DNA of 19,576 nt from Chromera velia (lineage: Eukaryota > Sar > Chromeraceae), in assembly GCA_018398765.1 (NCBI GenBank), contig JAHBMJ010000122.1, positions 37,501 to 57,076 on the forward strand. Direction: 5' to 3'. The position numbers and the translations under genes were made by a program. Under the pieces are notes generated by a model. The model saw nothing but the letters and a program-made list of their open reading frames with translations, was not told the origin of the DNA and did no database searches. Below, piece by piece: positions 1 through 9,190 of this stretch (positions within the stretch are counted from its first letter, which is position 1; each line of letters opens with the position of its first letter).

Positions 1-197
1 GAAGGTCGCTTCAACTCATGAAGTCACGAGCAACATACAGTTGTTGGCGGGAAGGGAGTCCCTGGTAAAACAGTTGGTTTACTTGGGTGAATCGAGGGTC
101 CCCAGAGAGTTTGGGAAGTGACATGACCAAGTTGACTGTCGTTTTTTAAAGTTATGAGATTGGGAAGGAAAGAGGGAAGGGAGCAAAGAAGGAAGGA

Positions 198-907
198 ATG
201 ACAAGCATTGCATCTAAACAAGCAGATCAGTGTACGCAGAGTGAGGAAGAACACTCTGGTAGAAGATTGATCTAGAGATGACAACAGTCAAAGCGGCACC
301 CCATTGCCCCTCCTGGTTCGATGTATCTCTCCCTCTCTTTCCGTTTTTATCAAGCGTCCCTTTTCCAGCCATCGATCAGAAACGGGCGATTCAGAACAGC
401 TGCCTCACGATTCAATCGGTAGGAGGGGGGTTGAAGTTGTTTGTAAATGAGCATGTTGAGAAAGACTTAGTATTAAAAATTGCAGCTAGAGGCCGCGGCA
501 GCAGCAATAGAAGCAGGCACGAGCTCCTGGATGGTAGAATCGATTGTCTTCCCTCCCAAATCCACATATACGAGGACCGACAGCGCAGACAATCCTAAAG
601 ATGCTAAACGAGCACGACGTAAGAGTCACTTGATGCCTGACGGGTCTCCTTTGTTCTCTGCTGTAATGTCTGATGATCTTCAGTACTCACCAACAAGCCC
701 TCTGCTAGGCCCTCTATCTCTGTCCCCCTCTCTCAGAGGGCAGTCTTCTCCATCGCACAGCCTCTTGGGAAGACTGTCACAATGGTTACTCTCCCTCTCC
801 CCCCCTTGTTCGCGTCATGCCCCTCAATCTACCGCAGTAGCAGCAGCAGCTACCATAGCGTTCATAGCTCCTCCTTCAGGAGCGACCTTAGCTGTATAAG
901 TGCCTGA
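198..907 (+). CDS. Unrecognised small protein, four-exon model
   Basis: I do not recognise this protein. The model joins exons 198-240, 369-418, 486-618 and 684-907, giving 149 codons plus a TGA stop. It rests on phase agreement: donors GTGAGG, GTAGGA and GTAAGA and acceptors ending CCAG, GCAG and TCAG keep one frame open across three introns of 128, 67 and 65 bases. The start ATG lies in AAGGAATGACA and begins MTSIASKQAD. Residues 15-45 look helical (IDQKRAIQNSCLTIQS, then an alanine-rich run). A basic stretch (DAKRAR) sits at the third junction. The C-terminal half is rich in Ser and Pro with a poly-Ser run and no motif I can name. No signal peptide or membrane span is evident. Weak points are the low-complexity last exon and the lack of homology evidence; the 3' end could differ. 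Confidence 0.45.
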
Positions 908-1840
908 AGATGCAGCGGCACCGGGGCAGACGAGCAACATAGACGTGGTTTGCTCTATAAGCAACCAGTCCTTTCAACAAGCTCTGTTAAGCTTTTGCGT
1001 TTGCTTGAAGTTGATAGAGAGGTCAGTGGAGTGGGCTTGCATGCATGAGTAAGGGAATGCATGTGGGAATGCGCATGTTGCTATCATGTTTCTGCGTGTC
1101 TGATGGTAAGCTCTTGTCATTGACTCTTTTGACAAAAAGAAAGACTTTTCGGGAGTCTTTGATTCTCTGTATATGTACCTAGTTATGTATCCAAACGCTA
1201 AATTGAAATTTTGACGCATCCATCTTGATTCAGTCATCGTGTTGCTAGAAAAAAAAATAAAGAAAATTGAGACGGCATGCCCATCACTGTCGACAGAAGG
1301 AAAGCAAGGACATCCACAGTCTTCATATTCAGGAATCCCTGGACGAATCTGAGGGATGAGGCAAGTACCTCAACGGCTCTCTTAAGTTTTGTCTTCCACC
1401 GCTTGCTGTCCTTCCCATGCTTTGGGTTCAACCATGCAGGGAGCCAGTAGTACGTACTCAGAGCCCCTCCCAAAGGTAAGCTCCCCGTGGAGCTCTGGCA
1501 TATGAAAGACGGATCAACGACAACCTCTCTGCGGCCGCTGCACAGAACGAGGAGGGACTGAGTGTGTTGATGAACTCTGTTGTATCTAAAAGCACTTCTA
1601 CAGGGAGAGGAATCGTCTCCTGTGTTTGAAAAAACCTTCTTGTATACAGCAAGTCTTTGAAGGTGTTTGATGTATGCCATGCGTCGATGCACTGAGCAGG
1701 AGCTCACCTCACTGACCACAGAGCTGAACTTGTTTTGCAGCTCTTTGACCTCCCAGCATAACAGAAAGACAGATATCGGTCTGCTCTTTGCGAAGTTTGT
1801 TACTCTGCCAAAAGAGCCTATTGGCTTCACTTGAAGCAAG
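908..1840. other. No firm gene; competing open frames on both strands
   Basis: A 201-codon open frame lies on the minus strand at 1234-1839. It resembles no family I know and lacks supporting splice or start context. On the plus strand, good splice signals bracket a possible 34-36 base mini-exon near 1439-1472 (acceptor CCATGCAG, donor GTAAGC), and pyrimidine-rich acceptors occur near 1594 and 1740. I could not join these into one convincing frame. TGCATGCA occurs at 1038-1045. Confidence 0.3.
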
Positions 1841-2209
1841 ATGCTTCAAGCAATGATGGAGGAAATGTCTGTATGCATAGGTATAAAGTGGAAAGAGGGA
1901 GGAGTTGATAACACACCTGAACAGACCTTTGTTGCATCTCTTAACAGTCGTCGTTTTCTGCTCATTCTGTCGGTTTTGCAGAGTGGGGTATTTGCTTTCC
2001 CCCAAAGCCCCCAGAAACAGGAGTTTGCCAAGTCTATTGATAAGACTCTCTGTCGGGTTCCGTCAGTTGTGGAACGTATACAAAACTCATGGATCCAAGT
2101 AAAGCAGGGGGAGGCCAGTGAGGGGTGGCAAACATACTTTGCAGAGCTTGTCAGACATGGGTTTCCAATAGACCAGTCAACGGTTGTGCAGGGAGATGTG
2201 CAGGGGTGA
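1841..2209 (+). CDS. Unrecognised small protein or 3' end of a larger gene
   Basis: I do not recognise this protein. The clearest part is exon 1982-2209: it follows a good acceptor (TCGGTTTTGCAG) and is open for 75 codons to a TGA. It reads like real, mostly helical protein, with segments such as SIDKTLCRVPSVVERIQNSW and EGWQTYFAELVRHGFPID. A short first exon, 1841-1870, starts at ATG (MLQAMMEEMS) and ends at donor GTATGC in the same phase, giving an 85-aa product. Another acceptor at 1740 leaves open that 1982-2209 is instead the last exon of a longer gene starting further left. The frame +1 to this one is also open to about 2102 but looks less protein-like. Confidence 0.35.
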   Translation: MLQAMMEEMSVCIGIKWKEGGVDNTPEQTFVASLNSRRFLLILSVLQSGVFAFPQSPQKQEFAKSIDKTLCRVPSVVERIQNSWIQVKQGEASEGWQTYFAELVRHGFPIDQSTVVQGDVQG

Positions 2210-2344
2210 ATTAAGACTTATGTGAGCAAGGGAGAGGCGCGGGCCCAGTTTGTTGCACAGGAGCGATCTGGAGGTACAACGTACAGGGGCTGCCAACCCC
2301 TCATAGCGCCTTTGCGGCTATTGTTTCGCCGGGGGGGGAGGGGC

Positions 2345-2497
2345 NNNNNNNNNNNNNNNNNNNNNNNNNNNNNNNNNNNNNNNNNNNNNNNNNNNNNNNN
2401 NNNNNNNNNNNNNNNNNNNNNNNNNNNNNNNNNNNNNNNNNNNNNNNNNNNNNNNNNNNNNNNNNNNNNNNNNNNNNNNNNNNNNNNNNNNNNNNNN
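2345..2497. other. Assembly gap (run of N)
   Basis: There are 153 undetermined bases, flanked by G homopolymer on both sides (GGGGGGGAGGGGC before, a run of G after). The true sequence and length are unknown. Poly-G sequencing failure is the likely cause. Confidence 0.95.
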
Positions 2498-3830
2498 GGG
2501 GGGGGGGGATAGGGAGGTAAGATCGATGTAAAAGAGCCATCTGGAGGGATGGTAGCGGCCGTCAAGCCTCCGCAGCGTTTTAAATAAAAATTTGTAGCTC
2601 CTTTTTTCTTTCCATTATTATCGAGAATATCGTTTTTTGCTATGGTAGTGACAAAAGTACCAAAAAACAAAAGTTTGGGAACGGTAAAAATTAAGGGGTG
2701 AAGGAAATGCGGGGGGGGGGAAGGCTCATGACGGTGTAACACACAGAGGTGGGTGGTTCATACAAGTTAAAAACCGCCGCACTTCCTAGCGCACTTCTTG
2801 CACAACTGTTAGACCAGCTCTCACATTTGCCCTGAGATCTGAACTTGATTCATTAAAATTTATATAATATCTAGTATAATATATATTTTGAGAATGACAG
2901 AATGTTTAAGACTATATGAGACTTGGAAAGCTCATACAAGCAAAAGCTCACCAGCAAAATTAAAGCAATCTTCAATATGATCAATCCTAGTATTTAATCA
3001 GTTTTTTAATTAATGCGATTCAATCCATTGAATTTAATCATAAAAAAATAATACACTAATTAAATTAAAAAATAAAATAGCAAATATATAAAATTCATAA
3101 CTTGCTAAATAAATTGTTGTACAAATTATGTGCAGACTGTGTTGCGTGCCGTCCGGTGCCGTCAAGCGTTGTTATATGCCATTGTCGTATATCTATACAG
3201 TGAGACACGGCTCAGACGCCTGACGGCACACTGACATAACACTAGACACAACAGACTGTAATATTTCAATGTTGACTATGACTATACTATGACTATGACG
3301 CGCCGGCGTTATCCATATCCAGAGCTAGCTGGATTATCAGCCTGGATACTTCTAATATTAGACAGGGAAAAGTTGTTATTTTCTAGCTAGGACGTCACGT
3401 TATACTGCCTTATAATCAACATTTCTGTGATAAGTATCAAATCATGTAAAAGCTTCAATGATATATATAAGTTCAATCTCTTAAGATGCATGCATCATAT
3501 TGATGTATGCTTCAATGTTAAGTTATAACTAGAGTTATAAAATATTTACCACCTTTGTTAACACCTTACTAGCAAGCACCTTGGACCCGGGCCGCTTTCG
3601 CCAATCCTTGTACCTTATAGCTCCTATATCTACCCCTATCCAAATTTACGTTTCCCGCGATTCCGCGCGCAGTTACATCGTCGCAGTGTTTTAATTCAAG
3701 GCTTTTTTAAACAAGTAGTATAGTAGCTAAATAGATTATTTAGAAGATTACATGTGTACAACTGACTTACTAGCTGACTTACAGAAAAAAGTAGAGTAGT
3801 TATGCTGGGTTTCTTCAAGTCGATAATGCA
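2498..3830. other. Gene-free AT-rich island with an inverted repeat
   Basis: From about 2830 to 3560 the composition turns strongly AT-rich, unlike the roughly balanced DNA around it. No reading frame looks coding. A near-perfect inverted repeat, GTGCCGTCAAGCG at 3156-3168 against CGCCTGACGGCAC at 3217-3229 (12 of 13 pairs), encloses 48 bases. Short direct repeats (GACTATGACTATACTATGAC near 3275; CTGACTTAC at 3762 and 3774) and one TGCATGCA (3487-3494) are also present. It may be a decayed mobile element; no transposase or clear terminal repeats were found. Confidence 0.5.
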
Positions 3831-3929
3831 ATCAACAGGTGGCTTTTACCGCACAGTCCCCTAGTCAGAGTTTCGAGGGCGTTGTACGGAAAAGCAGTGG
3901 TCCGACTGCAAGCACACGCACGCACGCAT

Positions 3930-3930
<1 letters not shown>

Positions 3931-3988
<58 letters not shown>
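3931..3988. repeat. Compound microsatellite (CA)n(GA)n
   Basis: A pure CA run at 3931-3960 passes directly into a GA run at 3961-3988. Open frames across it (HTHTHT, RERERE) are artefacts of the repeat. Confidence 0.95.
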
Positions 3989-3990
<2 letters not shown>

Positions 3991-4185
3991 CAGAGACGTC
4001 AAGAGGAAGAGAATGAAACCAACGGATGAAGAAAGTGGTTGCCTTCGATGACCGGAACACAACCTATCACAAAGATCTCCAGAGACTCTCTTCAGCTCTC
4101 GTTTTGCATGCCGAGAAGTCAAAGAGAGCGAAAGAGAACAGGGGAGCAAAGGAGCTTGCCCCCCTCCTTTCCCTGTCTTTTCTTT

Positions 4186-6084
4186 TCACTTCCGTACTCG
4201 CCTTCTGTCTTCTGATGCCGAGAACGACTTTGAAGAACAAGAGCAGAAAGTGAAGAAGGAAGGAAGAAAGAGTCTAGAAATACAAACACAGGCAGGGAGG
4301 AGACTTACGATTGAGTCCACCAGCTGAAGCGCCACAAACCTCTGAAGCACCGCGCAGGCAACCAGAACAAGATCCGACAGCCTGCACGCACACGCTCATG
4401 CATCCATTCATCTTTCTCATTCATTCATTCATTCATTCATTCATGAACGCGGGTTCTGTTCCTCCTCGCTTCCCTTTCAGTCTTTCCCTTCCGTTCTCCT
4501 CTCCTCTCCTCCTTCCCCCCTTCCTTCCTCCGAGGGTGTGACCAGAGAGAAGCAAGCGCCTTCATCAATAAATCAAGAAAGGGTCAAGAAAGAAAGAAAC
4601 AGAGAAGGAAGGGAGGAAGGAAGGAAGGAGGCGCCCTCCCTCCGTCGAAATATTCCTTCCACCACGAGTCCGGGGGGACATTATGTCTTTCTGGTCATCG
4701 ATGAGGCTGGTCAGGAGGTCGAAGGACGGACACTCGTTTTTTTGGATGTAACTCGCAGCAACACGCCGGGCAGCAGCCGGGACAGAGGGACGATGGATGT
4801 CAAAGCTCTCTCGAGAGAGAGAAGCACAGATAGAGGCAGAAGCAGAGAAAGAGAGAGAGAGAGAGAGGAGCCGGGTCTACTGACTTTCTCATATGCGTTA
4901 CAACCAGGATGAACGCTGCGGCTGTTTGAAGAGCGGCAGAGGCAGAGAGGAGAACAGTAGACCTGAACTGCCATCCGAGAGCTGCAATCAACCAACAAGA
5001 CCGTCACAGATCCTTTCTGTCTGTCTGCACAATTGGCCAATGACGGCAATGCGTTTGAAAGAATTCTCAGAGTCATTCCCGGAAGAAAACAGGTGACCAG
5101 AACCAGACATGTTCGAGTGCAACAAAGAGGGCCTGAAAAAGAAGAAAAAAGAAAGACACCCTCGCATGTGCAAGCTCACAAGAATCATAGAGAAAGAGAG
5201 AGAGAGACACGCACGCATTTGCATGTATACATCTCACTGCAAGCCCCCAGATTGCGTTCCCTTCTTTTCCCTTCTGACAGTTTTTGTTTTGTCCTCACCT
5301 GTTTCCTTTGTTTGGTCTCGTACACGAACGGAGCAAAGCGGGAAGAAGAGCAGAAACAGAAAAGGGGGAAAGAAGAGCAGAAACGGGTAAGATAAGAGCA
5401 GAGAGGGAGCAAAAAAAGCCAACAGAGAACAGAAGAAACTGACGCCAGAGAGCGACGGCCACCGACAGGGCCAGAGCACCCAGAGCAAACTCCCCAACTC
5501 CCGCATCTGCCCCTCCCCCTCTTCTCCCTTCCGACGGTCCTTCTGATGGAGGATTGAGGAAATTGACCACGCTCTCTGCATCACCCACATCATCAGAGCA
5601 GACAGATGTCAAGAAGTCAATCATCACTCAGTGCACCGCATGATTGCATGATAAGTAAAGATTCATTCATTTTCTGGATCATCATTCGGCCTCTTCGTTC
5701 CATCGACTGCAGGGAGAGAAAAAAAGTGATTCTCGACTCTCTCTTCAATGAACGAAAGGGATCACTTGTCGGGCGTCTGTCTCATCAGTTTGCCTGGCTA
5801 TTATTTCCATTTTCCTTTCTGTCCATTTTCTCCCTCCCCAGCTAGCTGCCTTCCCTCTCCTCCTCTCTTCTCCGCGATTCTTTCTCTTCTGTTGGGGCTA
5901 TTTTTCCGTCCGTCTACCCAGGGAACTTCTTGCTTGGCCATCCGTGTGCGGGGGAGTGAACGCGTTCGTTCTTTAGTTGCGTTCTTCATGTTTCTTCTGC
6001 TGGTTGCTTAAATGCCTGGAAAGCCCCCTCTTCTCCATTTCCTCTTTCCATCTTTTCCCCAACTCTCTTTCTTTCTTTCCTTCC

Positions 6085-6115
<31 letters not shown>

Positions 6116-8588
6116 TTTCTTTCTTTCTTTCTTCTCCCTCCCTCCCCCTGTCTCTCTCTCTCTCTCTCTCTTATATATATATATATACACACACACACAG
6201 AGACCCACAGACCCCTGTTCGAAGAGTCCCCATACAAAAACCAGAGCTGGACTGCACTGAGGAGAAACAAACGGATCCCGCTCCACCGTTCCTGTTGCTT
6301 TGTCAGAGAACCTGCGTGAATGTGCAATCAGAAGGTAGGAGCATGAAGGCAGACCTCCTTGGAAAATCCGTTCAAGGGCGGCGCTTCGTGCAGTGAGGGA
6401 GGCGCAGGGAAAGAGTCCGACTCACAAAACTAAGCATAACACATCATGCACTGAGTGTCCACCGAAACGGACAGTGTAAGTCTGGAAGAGACGGACAGCC
6501 ACTTTTCACGATTCTCTTTTCTGCTCTTCAAACCGCGTCCGTTGCCTCACGCTGACGCAATTGGGTGACTTCGATGGCATCGCGATTCAATGGGTCGGCC
6601 CACTGAGAAGGAAAAGCCTCCGAAGAAGTCCTTCTGTGAACTGACCGGAAGACGCAGAGGCATACAGGAGCACTGCCTGAGTTTGGGAGAGGACTGCGGA
6701 TCTGGAGTTTTGTGCTGCAATTCAATGAAGGAAGGGAAGGGAAGGGGAAGGAAAGGAAGTAGGGAGGGGAAGACAGAGCCAATGAGAAGGAAGGAAGGAA
6801 TCGTTCAAAGAAACGCAAAAGCATGAGAGGGACGAACACGGAGAGGGGCAGAAAGGAAGGAAGGAAGGAAAGAGCAGTAAGGAAGCCAGCCACAGACACG
6901 TGCCAGTGAGACAGGCAGACAGTACGTCTCATTTCTCTCACTTCCTTTCAGACACGAGAGAGAAAGAACGAAGAATGAATGAATATACGATTGAATGAAA
7001 AGGGAAAGTGGAACTGATGACCAGATGGCTGGAAGGATGCGAACAGCAAACACCAGGGACTAGACAGGCAGACCACTGGAGGCAGGCCGTCCTTCTCGTT
7101 TTCTTTTTTTTCGCTGTAGCCGAGTTTTTTTCCCTGTTTCTTTGTCTTTTCCTCGTAAAACACACTCCATGATCAGGCCTAAAGGATCATTCTACAATGA
7201 AATCGTCGAAGGGGAAGGAAAGGAAGTAGGGAGGGAAAAGAGAAGAAAGAATCAGTGCGAAGGAAGCGATTCGGAACCACAAAAGTATGAGAGAAACGAA
7301 AAACGGTAAGGGCAGGAAGGAAGGAAGGAAGGAAGGAAGGAGGGAAGGAAAGAAGGAAGGAAGGAAGGAAGGAAAGAAGGAAGGAAGGAAGGAAGGAAGG
7401 AAGGAAGGAAGGAAGGAAAGAAGGAAGGAAGGAAGGAAGGAAAGAAGGAAGGAAGGAAGGAAGGAAGGACGGACGGACGGACGGAAGGAAGGAAGGAAGG
7501 GAAGGAAGGAAGGAAGGAAGGAAGGAAGGGAAGGAAGGAAGGAAGGGAAGGAAGGAAGGAAGGAAGGAAGGAAGGAAGGAAGGAAAGAAGGAAGGAAGGA
7601 AGGAAGGAAGGAAGGAAGGAAAGAAGGAAGGAAGGAAGGAAGGAAGGACGGACGGACGGACGGACGGAAGGAAGGAAGGAAGAAAGGAAGGAAGGGAAGG
7701 AAGGAAGGAAGGAAGGAAGGAAGGAAGGAACGAAGGAAGGAAGGAACGAAGGAAGGAAGGAACGAAGGAAGGAAGGAAGGAACGAAGGAAGGAAGGAAGG
7801 AAGGAAGGAAGGAAGGAAGGAAGGAAGGAGCAGCAAGGAAGCCAGTCACACAGACAAACAGACAGACGGTATGTCTATTTTCTCTCTCTTTTTCTTTTCG
7901 GACCCGAAAGAGCAAGAAAAAAAAGAAACACAGGCAGAATAAGAATGATGGAATCAGTGAAAAACAAAAAGCGAAAGCCGAGTTGATAAGCAGATGGCCG
8001 GAAGAATCCGAACAACAAACAACAGGGACCAGGCTGGCAGAATACTAGAGGGAAGATCAGGCAGGCAATCCTTCTCCAGCTTTTTTTTACCTTTGGGTGG
8101 AACACCAAGGTTTTCTCCCTCTTTTTTTCTCTTTGCATGAATAAACACACTCTACAGACAACTCCAAAAGATTCGGCACAGGCTTCGAGATCGGGTCGTG
8201 TTCTCGTGCGTCGTTCTGAAGAGACGGCAGGAGACGGCAAAAGGCAGGAGGTGGGGAAAGGGTCACAGCGACTGGATCCAGGGTCCTCAGCTTCGTCCGG
8301 AAGGATAGCCGAGCAGTTTCCTTTATGTCAAGCTTGCACGTGCAGTCAGATACAAAAAGACAGGCAGATAGACGGTGACCTACCGTCTAGAGCGTCTGCG
8401 GAGACGTCGAAGTGATCCGTCAGTGGCCGCGGTGGAAACCCGAGAGCGATGGATCCGTCAGGGTAGACCAACTCGCTTGGACACTTGGACAGTTCTTCTA
8501 GCCTTGTTCCCGGTGTTACAGCATTCTGGAAGTACGTGAGCTTTCTGCCTGGCTGCAGATGCTCGTCTTTGAGGAACGATCCGGGCAT
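4186..8588 (-). CDS. Unrecognised multi-exon membrane protein, seven-exon model
   Basis: I do not recognise this protein. Proposed exons, in transcript order: 8588-8384, 6311-6213, 5575-5444, 4981-4885, 4805-4680, 4381-4309 and 4227-4186. Together they give 257 codons plus TGA, with phases agreeing at every junction. Exon 1 is the firmest: ATG after an in-frame stop, 68 codons (begins MPGSFLKDEHLQPGRKLTYF), strong donor GTAGGT. Exons 2 to 4 use donors GTCTGT, GTCAGT, GTCAGT and supply hydrophobic spans (GIRLFLLSAVQLWFLYG; FALGALALSVAVALW; LLSASAALQTAAAFILVV). The exon 4309-4381 has a strong donor GTAAGT and a fourth amphipathic span. Weak points are the donor after exon 5 (AT then GTCC, poor consensus), the alternative frames through the last two exons, and possible extra exons (8215-8091, 6481-6426, about 5723-5625) that did not fit the phases. 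It is divergent from PGK. Confidence 0.42.
4419..4444. repeat. Microsatellite (ATTC)n
   Basis: About six tandem ATTC units, lying in the proposed intron between the fifth and sixth exons of the minus-strand gene. Confidence 0.9.
6064..6200. repeat. Compound repeat (CTTT)n-(CT)n-(TA)n-(CA)n
   Basis: CTTT-type units with CCTT variants fill 6064-6133. They are followed by C-rich sequence, a CT run (about 6151-6170), a TA run (about 6172-6186) and a CA run ending at 6200. The tract lies in the proposed second intron of the minus-strand gene, just downstream of its exon 6213-6311. Confidence 0.9.
6712..8157. repeat. Diverged tandem segmental duplication
   Basis: Two units share blocks in the same order: 6712-7170 and 7190-8157. 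Shared blocks include GGAAGGAAAGGAAGTAGGGA (near 6750 and 7217), AAGGAAGCCAG (6890 and 7834), CAGATGGC.GGAAG followed by GAACA.CAAAC (7022 and 7991), and a purine-rich block ending in AAACACACTC (near 7158 and 8145). The second unit is longer mainly because the GGAA tract inside it has expanded. The duplication lies inside the proposed first intron of the minus-strand gene. Confidence 0.75.
7315..7829. repeat. Long (GGAA)n satellite tract
   Basis: About 515 bases of GGAA tetramers with internal variants: AAAGAAGG steps, GGGAA insertions, two (GGAC)4-5 blocks near 7467-7482 and 7646-7665, and four AACGAAGG variants at 7729-7785. The (GGAC) blocks and their flanks recur about 180 bases apart, showing higher-order duplication. 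Long frames of PSFLPSFL or GRKEGRKE type are artefacts. Confidence 0.95.
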
Positions 8589-9190
8589 TATTTCTCCTTC
8601 TCGCAATCAACCTTCACACCCACTTCCACGTCAGCCCATGCAGTTGCGCGACAGTGAGGATGGAAACTATGAACGGCAACAAAGGTCCCTGTCTATATGC
8701 AGCATAACTGAGACGCTGCGGTACTGAGGTCATGTGGCTCGGAGATCCAAGTCCTTTGACAGGCTTTGAGTGCATGCATGGTGGAGGCTCAGTCTGCAAG
8801 CCGAAGGCATGCCGAAGGCGCACCGTGGACGGGTTGACAGGGCGGCAGGGGCCGCAGGGCCCCGGCATTGTGCCCCCAAAGCTGCATGCATGTGGCATGC
8901 CGGAATTTTTTCCTTGGGCCCTTGCACGGCGGATCATCCGAGGCACTCAGCCGTTTCTGACTGGAAAAATTCGCGCCCAAAAAATCTGCCTGGAAAAATT
9001 GCGGTCAGACAATTTCAGATTTCAGGTTTTGTCATCCTTCTCGGCTTTCACTGAGAAGCACAAAAGAGACGCCCACAATTACTCACCACTCTTCTGTCTT
9101 GCTACTGTCGCTTTGCTCTGTTGAGCTTGTCCTTTCTTTTTTTAAAGACAAAAACTCGACCAACACTTTGAATCTCTACCGTCTGCCAAG
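8589..9190. promoter_or_regulatory. Divergent promoter region between the minus-strand gene and PGK
   Basis: These 602 bases separate two start codons facing away from each other. Two TGCATGCA palindromes lie at 8771-8778 and 8883-8890, with a nearby TGGCATGC. Two related elements beginning CTGGAAAAATT occur at about 8960 and 8990. No TATA box is obvious. A pyrimidine-rich stretch with TTTCTTTTTTTAAAG (about 9134) precedes the PGK start. Function as a promoter is inferred from position only. Confidence 0.5.

Noticed and set aside
1234-1839. 201-codon minus-strand open frame
   Set aside because: Longer than chance alone would readily give, but I recognise no motif, and plus-strand splice signals cut across it. 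It is noted in the region entry and not called as a gene.
5625-5723. Possible exon after acceptor CTCTCCCTGCAG on the minus strand
   Set aside because: In the phases delivered by the preceding exon it meets a stop with no usable donor. The direct join 6213 to 5575 keeps the frame.
6426-6481. Possible 56-base minus-strand exon with donor GTGAGT
   Set aside because: Its phases (0 in, 2 out) do not fit the chain with the flanking exons, and its use would force the next exon into a frame that ends at once.
7187-8048. Long open frames on both strands (PSFLPSFL and GRKEGRKE types, up to about 250 codons)
   Set aside because: They are created by the GGAA tetramer tract, which has no stops in most frames. 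Composition is pure repeat and there is no start or splice context.
7875-8215. Candidate second exon of the minus-strand gene after a strong acceptor at 8216
   Set aside because: The acceptor is good and the phase fits exon 1, but the sequence drifts into pyrimidine-rich low complexity and leaves no phase-compatible join to the next exon. It could be an alternative exon.
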